Shown in pieces: positions 50,224-58,730 of a DNA stretch of 64,000 nucleotides (position 1 is its first letter; the number at the start of each line of letters is the position of its first letter). Position numbers and translations under genes: made by a program. The stretch comes from JANPCX01 sp046049865 (GTDB lineage Bacteria > Pseudomonadota > Gammaproteobacteria > Burkholderiales > Burkholderiaceae_C): contig JBJOQO010000004.1 of NCBI GenBank assembly GCA_046049865.1, positions 1 through 64,000 of the forward strand. The letters are read 5' to 3'. Below the pieces are notes generated by a model. That model was not told where the DNA came from, did not search any database, and worked only from the letters and a program-made list of their open reading frames with translations.

Positions 50224-51908
50224 TGCGGCACCGGGACGGCACCGATTTGCCTGTTCTGTTGAATGTAGAGCGCCAACTTCATGAGTCCGGTGCGCGCAAC
50301 GTGGCTGTTGTGCTGGTCATTCGCGATCGAAAACGATTGGAAGATGAATTGTTGCGGGCACGGCGCAGTGTCGAACAAGTGCCTGGCGTGATTTACCAGT
50401 TTTTGCTACGCCGCGACGGCACGGCTTGTTTTCCTTACGCCAACGACGTTTTGCAAGATGTGTTTGGTGTCACACCCGCGCAAGCTAAGTTGTCCGCTCA
50501 GGCGGTGTTTGACCGCATTCACGCCGACGACTTGCCGCGCTTGCATGAGAGCATCCAAGAATCTGCCACGCTGCTTCAGCGCTGGAATTTTCAGTTTCGG
50601 GTGCCCGGTTCGGATGGCGCGGTTCGCTGGATCGAGGGGCGTGCCGGACCTCAACCGCAAGCCAATGGTGACGTGCTCTGGCACGGGTATTTGTCGGACG
50701 TCAGCGAGCGTCATGCCATGGAGGGCCTCGCGCGCGACAAAGAACTTGCCGTGCGGGCCAACCAACTCAAGGGCGAATTCTTGGCCCGTGTCAGCCACGA
50801 ACTGCGTACCCCGCTGAATGCGGTGCTGGGTTTCGCACAGTTGCTGGCCCACGACCCCGAGCTGAGCCTCAACCGGCGGCAACAGGCACAGATGGGCCAC
50901 ATTGACTCGGCTGGCCGCCACCTGTTGGCACTCATCAATGAGGTGCTGGACATCGAGCGCATCGAGTCCGGCACCGTTCAGCTGGTGGTGGAGCCGGTTT
51001 GCTTGGAGCCCTTGGTGCGAGAGGCAGCCGACCTCGTTGGGCTGCTGGCCCAAGAACAAGGCATCAGCCTGTCCTTGGACTTGGAGCCCCAGCTTTGGGT
51101 GCTGGCAGACGGACGAAAGCTGCTGCAGTGTCTGGTCAACCTGCTCAACAACGCCATCAAATACAACAGGCCCGAGGGTGATGTGGTGGTTCGGGCACGG
51201 CGCGACAACAGCGGTGTGGCCTTAGCCGTGCTGGACAGTGGTTTGGGCTTGAGTGACGAGCAGCGTGCCCATTTGTTCGAGCCTTTCAACCGGTTGGGTG
51301 CCGAACGCACCAAAGCCGAAGGGTCTGGTTTGGGTTTGGTCATCACCAAAGGTTTGACCGAGCGCATGGGCGGGCACCTGGAAGTCACCAGCAAGCCCGG
51401 CAAAGGTTCTTGTTTTACCTTGCGCCTGAGCAGCGCCACTGCCACCGTGACTGGCCAGCGGCCCGTGGCGCAGTGGCCCAGCCCCCGCACCGCTCATTCA
51501 GGCTTCATGGAACTGCATGATGGCCGTGAGGCCTTGCACGTGCTGTATGTCGAAGACAACCCGGTCAATGTGGTGGTGATGCACGGCATCTTGGCGGCCC
51601 TGCCAGGCGTGCGCTGCACCGATGCCGAGTCGGGTGCGATCGCAGAAGCGCTGGCCACGGCTGAACCGCCTGACCTCTTTTTGCTGGACCTCCATTTGCC
51701 CGACACCAACGGGCTGGAACTGCTGGCCAAACTCCGCACCAACCCACGGCTGGCCCACATTCCCGCCGTGATGGTTTCGGCGGACGTCATGCCCAGCGAC
51801 ATAGAAGAAGCCCTGGCGGCGGGCTTCACGGAATATTGGGTGAAGCCATTGAACGTTTTAGTGACACAAGCCGCCATCGCACGACTGCTGGGTTTGCATT
51901 CGGCTTAG
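50184..51908 (+). CDS. PAS-histidine kinase-receiver hybrid sensor (frameshifted partner of RsbQ-like gene)
   Basis: 574 aa readable from TTG 50184; ATG 50223 is a possible internal start. It begins in the second half of the first PAS domain, followed by a second PAS (about 65-175: GVIYQFLLRRDGTACFPYAN), HisKA (ARVSHELRTPLNAVLGFAQL, His205), HATPase (CLVNLLNNAIKYN, GSGLGLVITKGLTERMG) and a receiver domain (VLYVEDNPVNVVVMHGI, LFLLDLHLPDTNG, YWVKPLNV). The upstream frame carries the rest of the first PAS. Probably a signalling partner of the RsbQ-type hydrolase; no output regulator lies next to it. Confidence 0.9.
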   Translation: MQLRGRVAESYLVMRHRDGTDLPVLLNVERQLHESGARNVAVVLVIRDRKRLEDELLRARRSVEQVPGVIYQFLLRRDGTACFPYANDVLQDVFGVTPAQAKLSAQAVFDRIHADDLPRLHESIQESATLLQRWNFQFRVPGSDGAVRWIEGRAGPQPQANGDVLWHGYLSDVSERHAMEGLARDKELAVRANQLKGEFLARVSHELRTPLNAVLGFAQLLAHDPELSLNRRQQAQMGHIDSAGRHLLALINEVLDIERIESGTVQLVVEPVCLEPLVREAADLVGLLAQEQGISLSLDLEPQLWVLADGRKLLQCLVNLLNNAIKYNRPEGDVVVRARRDNSGVALAVLDSGLGLSDEQRAHLFEPFNRLGAERTKAEGSGLGLVITKGLTERMGGHLEVTSKPGKGSCFTLRLSSATATVTGQRPVAQWPSPRTAHSGFMELHDGREALHVLYVEDNPVNVVVMHGILAALPGVRCTDAESGAIAEALATAEPPDLFLLDLHLPDTNGLELLAKLRTNPRLAHIPAVMVSADVMPSDIEEALAAGFTEYWVKPLNVLVTQAAIARLLGLHSA

Positions 51909-52067
51909 GGGCCATCGGGCAAGATGCGCTTTTCGCGAAACTGCACCAGCTGCTTGCACGGAATGACGATGTTGACGGTCAAAATTCGTCATGTCACCAA
52001 CGAGCAATGAAGTCAGGCGTCGCGGCAATTTGTTGGCCTCAAACGGAACCGTCAACCGATGGTGAAG

Positions 52068-52910
52068 TCAGTCTTGATCTGGCCGCACGTCCGCAGACAC
52101 GTTCGCCTTCACCGCGGTTGTCAACATCACATCACGCCTGAGCGAGGCGATTTCTTGACTCAGTATCGCCATTTGGTGGTGCATGTCGCGCAAGATTTCG
52201 CGTTTAATCAGGCGCTCTTCGGTTTCGATCCAGCGTGTGGCAATGGCCGCCGTCACCAAGGACAGCACACCAAACCCCAGCATCATCACAAAGACGGAAA
52301 AAATCTTGGACGCGGCAGTCGATGGCACCAAATCGCCATAACCCACGGTGGCCGCTGTGGTGAACGCCAGCCACAGACCGTCTCCCAAGGTCAGCGCCTT
52401 AGGTTCCAACCACCAAAAGCCGACCCCGCACAGTCCCAGGACGATGGCTGCCGATAGCAACAAGTAGACCAGTCCTCCGCGGGTCAGCAGGTGCCGAAGC
52501 GCCCACACCATGCGCAGCAGCGTGATCAGCGCCACGACGAGCCGAAGTGTCAATGCAGCCGGTGATCCGCTGCTCGGTGGAAGCCAGGCCGCCGCCAAGA
52601 GGCCCAGCACCAACACGAGATCCAAGAGGTTGTTCTTGCGGTGCTCGGCACTGTGCTTGCTATGCCAAGCGGTGTGCAGAAGCGCAGCGACCAGGATCGA
52701 TGCCGCCACGGCGTAAGCGAACTGCGCCAAAAGAGGCGTCGCCTCCTGCAACAACTCCAAGTAAAACGCCGGCACCGTACCCGCCAGGGCCAAGACCGTA
52801 GGCCAACGCCAGCGTTGTTCGATGACGTGTGCGTGCACTGCATCGCTGGGGACGCAGCGCAACCCCCGGATGACATGGTCATGAAAGCGCTTGGTCGCCA
52901 TGGGGCTCAT
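52068..52910 (-). CDS. voltage-gated-type potassium channel protein
   Basis: 280 aa from ATG 52910 (MSPMATKRFHDHVIRGLRCV); the frame is open 14 codons further. About six hydrophobic segments with the selectivity filter TTAATVGYGDLVPST, an inner helix (IFSVFVMMLGFGVLSLVTAA) and a C-terminal coiled coil (ERLIKREILRDMHHQMAILS) that would tetramerise it. S4 charges are sparse (LLRMVWALRHLL). No RCK/NAD domain, so it is a minimal Kch/KvAP-like channel. It overlaps the decayed nuclease gene by 4 bases (ATGA). Confidence 0.9.
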   Translation of the reverse strand: MSPMATKRFHDHVIRGLRCVPSDAVHAHVIEQRWRWPTVLALAGTVPAFYLELLQEATPLLAQFAYAVAASILVAALLHTAWHSKHSAEHRKNNLLDLVLVLGLLAAAWLPPSSGSPAALTLRLVVALITLLRMVWALRHLLTRGGLVYLLLSAAIVLGLCGVGFWWLEPKALTLGDGLWLAFTTAATVGYGDLVPSTAASKIFSVFVMMLGFGVLSLVTAAIATRWIETEERLIKREILRDMHHQMAILSQEIASLRRDVMLTTAVKANVSADVRPDQD

Positions 52911-53350
52911 GCCTGCTCGGTGGCCAGGTGCTCCGGCACACGCACCGCCCAACCGAGTTCGTGTTTGATGCGCCTGGGCAAAACATTGGCGGCGGCCGGT
53001 TCACCGCAGACCTCGTTAGCCGAGAACGCCATCGTTTCATCGCCACACCGCAGGCTCACCGCCGAGGCCCCCAACAAGTGGTTCACCGGTAGCAGCAACA
53101 ACCCATCCGAGCCCAAGCGCAACGCCCGCCCCGCTGGGATGGGTGTTTTCTTGGCGATGGCCCGTTTGGCGTTGGCCACACCATACAGAGGCAAGACCTC
53201 GTGGTGGCGCGAGTAACCAAACTTGGTGGCGCGGGGTGCGTCTTCCTCCTGCAGTTTGGCGCTGCCGAGCAAGATGCATTGATCGCTGATGTGCACCAGA
53301 TGCTTGGACCCCGTGACCGTGTCAGCGGCCCCTAAAAAGGTGATCTTCAA
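52907..53350 (-). pseudogene. decayed metallo-beta-lactamase RNA-exonuclease (internally deleted)
   Basis: About 147 codons from TTG 53350, where homologues start with ATG (KITFLGAADTVTGSKHLV is the usual MBL-exonuclease N-terminus). After 21 residues the sequence jumps to LLGSAKLQEEDAPRATKFGY and RHHEVLPLYGVANAKRA, which in intact members lies beyond the HxHxDH metal site; that site is missing. The end (LLPVNHLLGASAVSLRCGDE) drifts from the FSGDLGR motif to FSANEVCGEPAAAN and stops early, without the beta-CASP domain. So it is a remnant of a roughly 450-aa enzyme. The preserved ATGA overlap with the channel gene suggests it may still be translated. Confidence 0.75.
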
Positions 53351-53394
53351 GAATAGCCCCCCCTGCGGACAAGACCATGTGCTGGGCCGCGCAC

Positions 53395-53946
53395 TCAGCG
53401 CTTTTTTTGCTTCGGTGCGATCAACTCCGGCTTGCCTGGCCCGAGCCCATCGGCACGTGCTGACAGGTAGGCGAACAAATCGAGCACATGGGGATTCACC
53501 TCTGGGTCCAACTCCCATGCGGGCATGCGAACGGCCGCACCCACACCGCGCTCGCGCCGCATGATGTCTTGCAGCATGGCCTCGCGCAGTGCGGCGCTAT
53601 CGTCCGAGTTGGTACCGCTGATGGGCGGCACGATGCGGTAACTCGTGAGCACCTTGGTGGCAAAAGCGCGGGGCGTCATTTGCTGCACACGCTCCACCAA
53701 ATTCGGCGCCACATCGGTGCCCACACCGCCGACACCGTGGCAGGCAAAACAGGTGGTGTGGAAGATGCGCCAGCCGGTGTAGGTGCCGCGATCCACCTTG
53801 CCATCAATGAGCCGGTAGTCACCGGGCACGGGCTGGGCGCGTGGTTCGGCCGACAGTGGCAGCGCCGACCCCAGCCATGCGGTCAACAGCACCACCCACT
53901 TGAATGCGCTGCGAAAGCAGAAATGACACCGAGCTATCTTGATCAT
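53395..53946 (-). CDS. c-type cytochrome, FNR-box regulated
   Basis: 183 aa. Signal peptide (AFKWVVLLTAWLGSALPLSA), then a class I cytochrome c domain with one CFACH heme site (Cys66, Cys69, His70) and a likely axial Met in the AAVRMPAWE segment, then helix PHVLDLFAYLSARADGLGPG and a Lys-rich end. The spacer LDDSAALREAMLQ... is family-like. It lies about 60 bases downstream of a perfect FNR/ANR site. Its electron partner is unknown; a role in low-oxygen respiration or detoxification is inference. Confidence 0.9.
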   Translation of the reverse strand: MIKIARCHFCFRSAFKWVVLLTAWLGSALPLSAEPRAQPVPGDYRLIDGKVDRGTYTGWRIFHTTCFACHGVGGVGTDVAPNLVERVQQMTPRAFATKVLTSYRIVPPISGTNSDDSAALREAMLQDIMRRERGVGAAVRMPAWELDPEVNPHVLDLFAYLSARADGLGPGKPELIAPKQKKR

Positions 53947-54005
53947 GGTTCGAACCTGAAAGTTGAGACAGATTCCCCATCTTCGCTGGGCCTGGATGGG
54001 GGGCT

Positions 54006-54019
54006 TTGATCGATATCAA
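54006..54019 (-). promoter_or_regulatory. FNR/ANR-type box upstream of the cytochrome c gene
   Basis: TTGATCGATATCAA matches the FNR/ANR/Dnr consensus TTGAT-N4-ATCAA at all ten defined bases. The centre is 66 bases upstream of the cytochrome start codon, consistent with activation from about -41.5 with a 24-base leader. It is also near the 3' end of the P-type ATPase gene (54104), but only the cytochrome gene reads away from it. Confidence 0.75.
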
Positions 54020-54103
54020 CAAATGGTTGACTCGACTCGTGAATCCGTGCCAACCACAGGCCCAGCCCCTTGTCGGTGATCGCCGGTCTGTGTCCAAGAA
54101 AGT

Positions 54104-56770
54104 TCAGGTTCGTACTCGCACCGTTTTGATCAGCTCAAACCACACCGCACTGAGCAATCCAAGACCGCCCGCGATGGCCAGAACCACCGGCGGCAACGGC
54201 GCAAAACGCAACACCGCTTGTGCCCACGGAACACACACAGCGGTGAACAACATCACCAGGGTGAAGCCCAGCACCATCCACAGCCTGCGATTGGGGTTGC
54301 GCAGTGAGATCCACAGGGGTTGCGACATGGAGCGGTTGCACAAAATCAGCATCAGGTTCGATACCACCAGCACCGTGAAGGCAAAAGCCCGCGACTGTTC
54401 AACGGACAACGCCGTTTTTGCCCAGACGAAAGATGCCACCACCAGGGCCAGCACGCCCAGCCCCTGCAGCAGTGCCAAGCCCAAGGTGCGGCCACCGAAG
54501 AGCGCGGCCTTGGTATGACGCGGCGGGCGTTGCATCACGTCAGCTTCTGCGGGTTCGTTCTCAAACGCCACGGAGGAGACAGGACCAATGACCAGTTCCA
54601 AAAAGGCAATGTGCATGGGATAGAGCAGCGCCGGCCATCCCAGCAGGACGGGCAGCAAGGCCATGCCCGCAATCGGTACATGCACGGCCAACAGGTAGGA
54701 CATGGATTTGCGCAGGTTGTCAAAAATGCGCCGCCCAACACGTATCGCAGAAACAATGGAAGAAAAGTCGTCGTCCACCAACACCAGTGAGGCCGCCTCA
54801 CGCGCCACATCGGTGCCGCGCCCGCCCATGGCGATGCCCACATGGGCTGCACGCAGCGCGGGTGCATCATTGACGCCATCGCCCGTCATGGCCACCACCT
54901 CGCCCCGCGCTTTCAGGGCTTGCACGATACGCAGCGTCTGTTCCGGCGCAATGCGTGCGCAAACGCTGACATGGGCCAGGCGCTGCTGCAAGGCTTGATC
55001 GCTGAGCTGTGCCATGTCGTCGCCAGACAGCACCTCTTGCGCTGCTCCTTGCCCACGGGTCAAGAGGCCCGCCTCGGCCGCTATGGCACGGGCTGTCGCG
55101 GGATAATCGCCCGTGATCATCAGCACCCGAATGCCTGCGGCGTGGCTCTCGGCGATGGCGCTGGGCACTTGTTGGCGTATCGGATCCGACAAACCGAGCA
55201 GGCCAATGAAGGTGAAATTAAAGTCATGCTCACAGGCGGGCCAATCACGGCCTTGAAACCTGGCCTCGGCCACCGCCAGCACACGCAGGCCCTGCGCGGC
55301 CAGCAAGTCAACCGCCGCCGCAATGCGGCTTTGTGTGGCGCTGTCGAGGTGGCACAAATCCACCACGGCCTCGGGTGCGCCCTTGGCAGCGACCACTTGC
55401 ACGCCGCCTTGATCCGAGGCCCACACATGCGACATCGCACGCAAAGCGGGGGTGAGCGCATAGGTTTGCACCAGCCGCCAATCCCGGTGCAGGTGTTCGG
55501 TTTGCGCCAAAAACCGTTGGCCGAGTTCGTGAAATGCTTTCTCCATGGGGTCGAAGGGCTCTGCCACACTGGCCAAAATGGCGTACTCCACCAAGGTGTG
55601 GAAGGCCTCGGGCAACTCATCGTTTGTGATGCTCGCCACCGCCAACGTTGCATCCAGCGCCACACCACCGGTCACCAGGTGCGACACCGTCATGCGGTTC
55701 TCGGTCAAGGTGCCGGTCTTGTCGCTGCAAAGTACCGTGGTGGCGCCCAGTGTTTCGATGGCGTTGATGCGTCGGGTCAACACACCCTCACACGCCAGGC
55801 GGCGCGCGCCCAGGGCGGGAAACACCGTCAGTACCACCGGATACTCGCCCGGCAACAAGGCCATGGCCAGCGCGATGCCAGCGAGCAGCGCCTCCAACCA
55901 GTCGCCGCGCAATGCACCATGCACCACCACCAAGGTCACACTCAAGGCCAAGGCGAGCAGGGCCAGGTTGCGAACCAGGAGCGCGGTTTGTTTTTGCAAT
56001 GGCGAGCGTTCAGCCACCACCTGGCCCAGCGCCGAGCCGATGCGGCCGATGGCACTGTGCGCGCCGGTGGCGATGACACGGGCCAGCGCCTGTCCCTGCA
56101 CCACCAGCGTCCCGGCGTAAACCGTCGGCAACTGATCACCGCCGGGTTGCAAGCGCGTGCTCAGCAACTCTTTTTGGGCGTCAGCGGCTGCGGCGTCGAA
56201 CGACACCCAGGCCGGTGCCGGCGATGCCGTTTTGTCCACGGGCACCGCCTCGCCGGTGAGCAGCGATTCGTCGACGCGCAGCCCGTTGGCTTGCAGCAAC
56301 CAGGCGTCGGCGGGCACCCGGTCGCCTTCGTTCAGTTGCAACAGGTCACCCCGCACAACATCCCGGCTTGCAATGCGCTGCGGTTGGCCACCCCGAACCA
56401 CCAAGGCGCGCGGACTGGTCAAGTCGCGCAAGGCTTCAATGGCGCGTTCGGTTTTACCTTCTTGGTACAGGGTCAGCGCCAAGGTCACCAGCACCACACC
56501 AAACAAACTCAGGCCCTCTTGCAGATCCCCAAACACCACGTAAAGCGTGCCTGCGGCCAGCAGCAGCAAGAACATGGGTTCTCGTAAGGTTTCCACCGCG
56601 ATGGACCAGCTGCTTCGCCGCTGCCCACCGGGCAGTTCGTTGCTGCCTTCTTGCTCCAGTCGCTCAGTGGCCTGCGTGGTCGACAAACCCACGTGGCCAT
56701 CGCTGCCCGCCTGCGTTGGTGCGAGAGTGGGCATCACCTCAACGGCATCCATGGGCAATGGCCTACTCAT
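54104..56770 (-). CDS. cation-transporting P-type ATPase (Ca2+/H+-ATPase-like, P2/P3 type)
   Basis: 888 aa from ATG 56770 (MSRPLPMDAVEVMPTLAPTQ). N-terminal actuator motif ESLLTGEAVPVDK, a TM4 segment ALLPGEYPVVLTVFPALGAR (variant of the usual PEEFPVV), the phosphorylation loop LCSDKTGTLTENRM (Asp near residue 350), the hinge TGDGVNDAPALRAAHVGIAM, and about ten membrane helices. No N-terminal metal-binding CxxC, so not a heavy-metal pump. Transported ion unknown. It overlaps the PspC/SHOCT gene by 8 bases and is part of the stress island. Confidence 0.92.
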   Translation of the reverse strand: MSRPLPMDAVEVMPTLAPTQAGSDGHVGLSTTQATERLEQEGSNELPGGQRRSSWSIAVETLREPMFLLLLAAGTLYVVFGDLQEGLSLFGVVLVTLALTLYQEGKTERAIEALRDLTSPRALVVRGGQPQRIASRDVVRGDLLQLNEGDRVPADAWLLQANGLRVDESLLTGEAVPVDKTASPAPAWVSFDAAAADAQKELLSTRLQPGGDQLPTVYAGTLVVQGQALARVIATGAHSAIGRIGSALGQVVAERSPLQKQTALLVRNLALLALALSVTLVVVHGALRGDWLEALLAGIALAMALLPGEYPVVLTVFPALGARRLACEGVLTRRINAIETLGATTVLCSDKTGTLTENRMTVSHLVTGGVALDATLAVASITNDELPEAFHTLVEYAILASVAEPFDPMEKAFHELGQRFLAQTEHLHRDWRLVQTYALTPALRAMSHVWASDQGGVQVVAAKGAPEAVVDLCHLDSATQSRIAAAVDLLAAQGLRVLAVAEARFQGRDWPACEHDFNFTFIGLLGLSDPIRQQVPSAIAESHAAGIRVLMITGDYPATARAIAAEAGLLTRGQGAAQEVLSGDDMAQLSDQALQQRLAHVSVCARIAPEQTLRIVQALKARGEVVAMTGDGVNDAPALRAAHVGIAMGGRGTDVAREAASLVLVDDDFSSIVSAIRVGRRIFDNLRKSMSYLLAVHVPIAGMALLPVLLGWPALLYPMHIAFLELVIGPVSSVAFENEPAEADVMQRPPRHTKAALFGGRTLGLALLQGLGVLALVVASFVWAKTALSVEQSRAFAFTVLVVSNLMLILCNRSMSQPLWISLRNPNRRLWMVLGFTLVMLFTAVCVPWAQAVLRFAPLPPVVLAIAGGLGLLSAVWFELIKTVRVRT

Positions 56771-57089
56771 TGGGCACGAACAACCACAACAACAAGTAAA
56801 GCAAAAAACCTGCGCCACCAAACAACAACAACACGGAGAACAAGAGGCGGGTCAGCCAAGGCTCCATCTCTGTCGCTGCAGCAATGCCACCACAAACGCC
56901 GGCTATCCAGCGGTCACTGCGGCTGCGTCGAAGCGCGTTCAGTGCAGCCAATGGCTGATGGGGTGAATCACCTCTGGAAGGCGAAACGTCCGCCAGCAAG
57001 CGCGCCTTGGCGCGCGTGAATTCCTCGTCGGACAACGCGCCGGCCTGGTGCAAATCGTGCAAATGGTTCAACTCTTCGGTCAACAGCAT
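56763..57089 (-). CDS. SHOCT and PspC domain protein
   Basis: 108 aa from ATG 57089 (MLLTEELNHLHDLHQAGALS) with AGGAG ahead of it; the 17-codon upstream extension is dropped. Residues 1-35 form a SHOCT-type short helical domain (QAGALSDEEFTRAKARLL); residues 58-108 are a PspC domain (DRWIAGVCGGIAAATEMEPW followed by a strongly hydrophobic helix, FSVLLLFGGAGFLLYLLLWL). PspC-like proteins sense membrane damage. It lies 47 bases after cbpM and overlaps the ATPase start, so it is part of one operon. Confidence 0.88.
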   Translation of the reverse strand: MLLTEELNHLHDLHQAGALSDEEFTRAKARLLADVSPSRGDSPHQPLAALNALRRSRSDRWIAGVCGGIAAATEMEPWLTRLLFSVLLLFGGAGFLLYLLLWLFVPNE

Positions 57090-57136
57090 GGTCTTCTCCT
57101 TGATGACGGTTGATCGGGTGCGGTGTTGTGCATGGC

Positions 57137-57454
57137 TCACCCATCGCAGGGCAAGCCCGCACGCCGCAGCGTGCTGAGCAGCCGTTCGTTGTGCTCCATC
57201 AAATCCAACATGACGGCGACCGCTTGCAGGTTGAGGTCGAAAGCGTGCTGCAGTCGGCGAATACGGCGGACATGGGCGATCTCTTGTGCCGCGAAGTGCC
57301 AGTCGTTGAGCCTGGCCATGGGTTGCAGCAGGCCCTCATCGACCAACTGCCGAATGAAGTCCGCATCGCTGGCGCAAGCCCGCGCAAAAGATTCCAGATC
57401 GAGGGTGTGTTCGTCGCTCAGGCATACCCCGATGAGCACGGTGGTGGTGTTCAT
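57137..57454 (-). CDS. cbpM: chaperone modulator CbpM
   Basis: 105 aa. CbpM/YbgA-like MerR-related small protein that binds the J-domain of CbpA and inhibits it. Features: VCLSDEHTLDLESFARACAS, ADFIRQLVDEGLLQPMARLN and HVRRIRRLQHAFDLNLQAVA, a helix-turn-helix relative to MerR, then a helix (VMLDLMEHNERLLSTLRRAG). The cbpA-cbpM ATGA overlap (57451-57454) is the usual arrangement. Confidence 0.93.
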   Translation of the reverse strand: MNTTTVLIGVCLSDEHTLDLESFARACASDADFIRQLVDEGLLQPMARLNDWHFAAQEIAHVRRIRRLQHAFDLNLQAVAVMLDLMEHNERLLSTLRRAGLPCDG

Positions 57455-58419
57455 GATGCAACGCCCTCCTTGGGCCGTGGATCGAAGGCCAAGTCCCGGG
57501 CCATTTGACGGTAAGCGGCGCGTGCCGCTTCGGTGTGCGCTGGCGGCAGCACCACCTCCAGCACCACATAAAAGTCGCCTGCCGGATTCCCTGGGATGCC
57601 GCGCCCGCGCAGCCGCAGTTTGCGGGCCGTGGGGGAGTCTGGTGGCACGTTCATCTCCACTAAACCGTCGGGTGTGGGTACCTCAATGGTGGCGCCAAGC
57701 GCGGCCTCCCAGGGCGTGACGGGCAAGTTGGCGTAAAGATCGCGTCCGTCCACACGCCAGCGCGGGTGGGGTTCGAAGGCCACTTCCAGGTAGAGGTCGC
57801 CTGGCGGCCCATCACCCCAATCTGGCGCACCCTGCCCCAGCAAACGAATATGTTGCCCGGCACGAATGCCTTTGGGAATGGCCACTTGCAGGCTGTGCGC
57901 TTGCAGTTCGACCTGACCGAGTGGGCCACGCTCGGGCCGCTGCAAGGTGATGGTGCGCGTGGCACCGTGAAAGGCATCTTCGAGCGGCACGGTGATCTTG
58001 GCGTGGTGGTCCTGACCTTGCCGGGCGGGTTGTGCGCCCGCACCCATACCCCCACCCGCGCCCTGGGATCGGCTGCGGCGTGCGGCACCGAACAAAGCTT
58101 CAAAGAACGCGCTGTGGTCGCCATCGCTGAAGTCGCTCGGACCGCCACTGAATTCATAACCGCTTTCCCAGCCGGGAGGGGCCTCAAAGCCGGAGCCGCT
58201 GGTCCCGCCCTGCGCGACGTCGTCATAGGCTGCGCGTTTCTCTTTGTCACCCAATACTTCGTAGGCTTCGTTGAGCGCTTGCATGCGCGCGGATGCATCC
58301 GCAGCTTTGTTGAGGTCCGGGTGGAACTTGCGTGCGAGGCGACGAAAAGCCTTTTTAATCTCCTCCTCGCTCGCAGAACGATCCAGCCCCAGGGCCTTGT
58401 AGTAGTCCTTGAACTCCAT
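57451..58419 (-). CDS. cbpA: curved DNA-binding J-protein CbpA
   Basis: 322 aa from ATG 58419 (MEFKDYYKALGLDRSASEEE). J-domain with the HPD tripeptide (ARKFHPDLNKA), a Gly/Phe-rich linker, and two C-terminal DnaJ-C beta domains (GIRAGQHIRLLGQGAPDWGD, GDLYLEVAFEPHPRWRVDGR, ARKLRLRGRGIPGNPAGDFY). No zinc-finger repeats, so a class B J-protein (CbpA, not DnaJ). Hsp70 co-chaperone that also binds curved DNA in stress and stationary phase. Upstream 80 bases contain no clear sigma-32 promoter. Confidence 0.95.
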   Translation of the reverse strand: MEFKDYYKALGLDRSASEEEIKKAFRRLARKFHPDLNKAADASARMQALNEAYEVLGDKEKRAAYDDVAQGGTSGSGFEAPPGWESGYEFSGGPSDFSDGDHSAFFEALFGAARRSRSQGAGGGMGAGAQPARQGQDHHAKITVPLEDAFHGATRTITLQRPERGPLGQVELQAHSLQVAIPKGIRAGQHIRLLGQGAPDWGDGPPGDLYLEVAFEPHPRWRVDGRDLYANLPVTPWEAALGATIEVPTPDGLVEMNVPPDSPTARKLRLRGRGIPGNPAGDFYVVLEVVLPPAHTEAARAAYRQMARDLAFDPRPKEGVAS

Positions 58420-58504
58420 GGTGTGTGATCTCGGCGCAAGACGGTTGAATGGCAATACCGAACCCACTTCAGCTCGGCCACGGCGACATCTGCCTGTGGT
58501 GCCT

Positions 58505-58675
58505 TCAAGGTTCCTGCCGAGTCCCCTGTGTTCTCGCTGGTGCGGTGGTTGATGTCAGGCTCAATAGAACCGACGCATTGGGCACCCGCCCATCAGGCGG
58601 CGTCTGTGCGTAAGCGAACGAACCTGCGGCTTTGCAAAACAAGGCGGCCAAACGTCGTTGACAGATAGATTCCAT
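58505..58675 (-). CDS. possible small protein between FNR box and cbpA
   Basis: 56 aa open frame from ATG 58675 (MESICQRRLAALFCKAAGSF) with a good Shine-Dalgarno (AAAGGAC, 6 bases upstream) and a perfect-to-near-perfect FNR box 56 bases upstream. No recognisable domain; the start is weakly hydrophobic with two Cys, the tail is polar. If real it would be the first gene of the cbpA transcript. The alternative is an untranslated leader. Low confidence because the codons show no clear bias. Confidence 0.3.
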   Translation of the reverse strand: MESICQRRLAALFCKAAGSFAYAQTPPDGRVPNASVLLSLTSTTAPARTQGTRQEP

Positions 58676-58730
58676 GGCGCTGTCCTTTCGAAATAGGAGC
58701 TTGATCCTGACCCATCGCAGCGCTGCGCAC

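Noticed and set aside
54842..56587. 581-codon plus-strand frame
   Set aside because: Antisense shadow of the P-type ATPase; His- and Gln-rich low-quality composition.
58420..58510. Sigma-32 heat-shock promoter before cbpA
   Set aside because: CTTGAA is present near 58507 on the minus strand but the expected CCCCAT-type -10 is not found at the right spacing.
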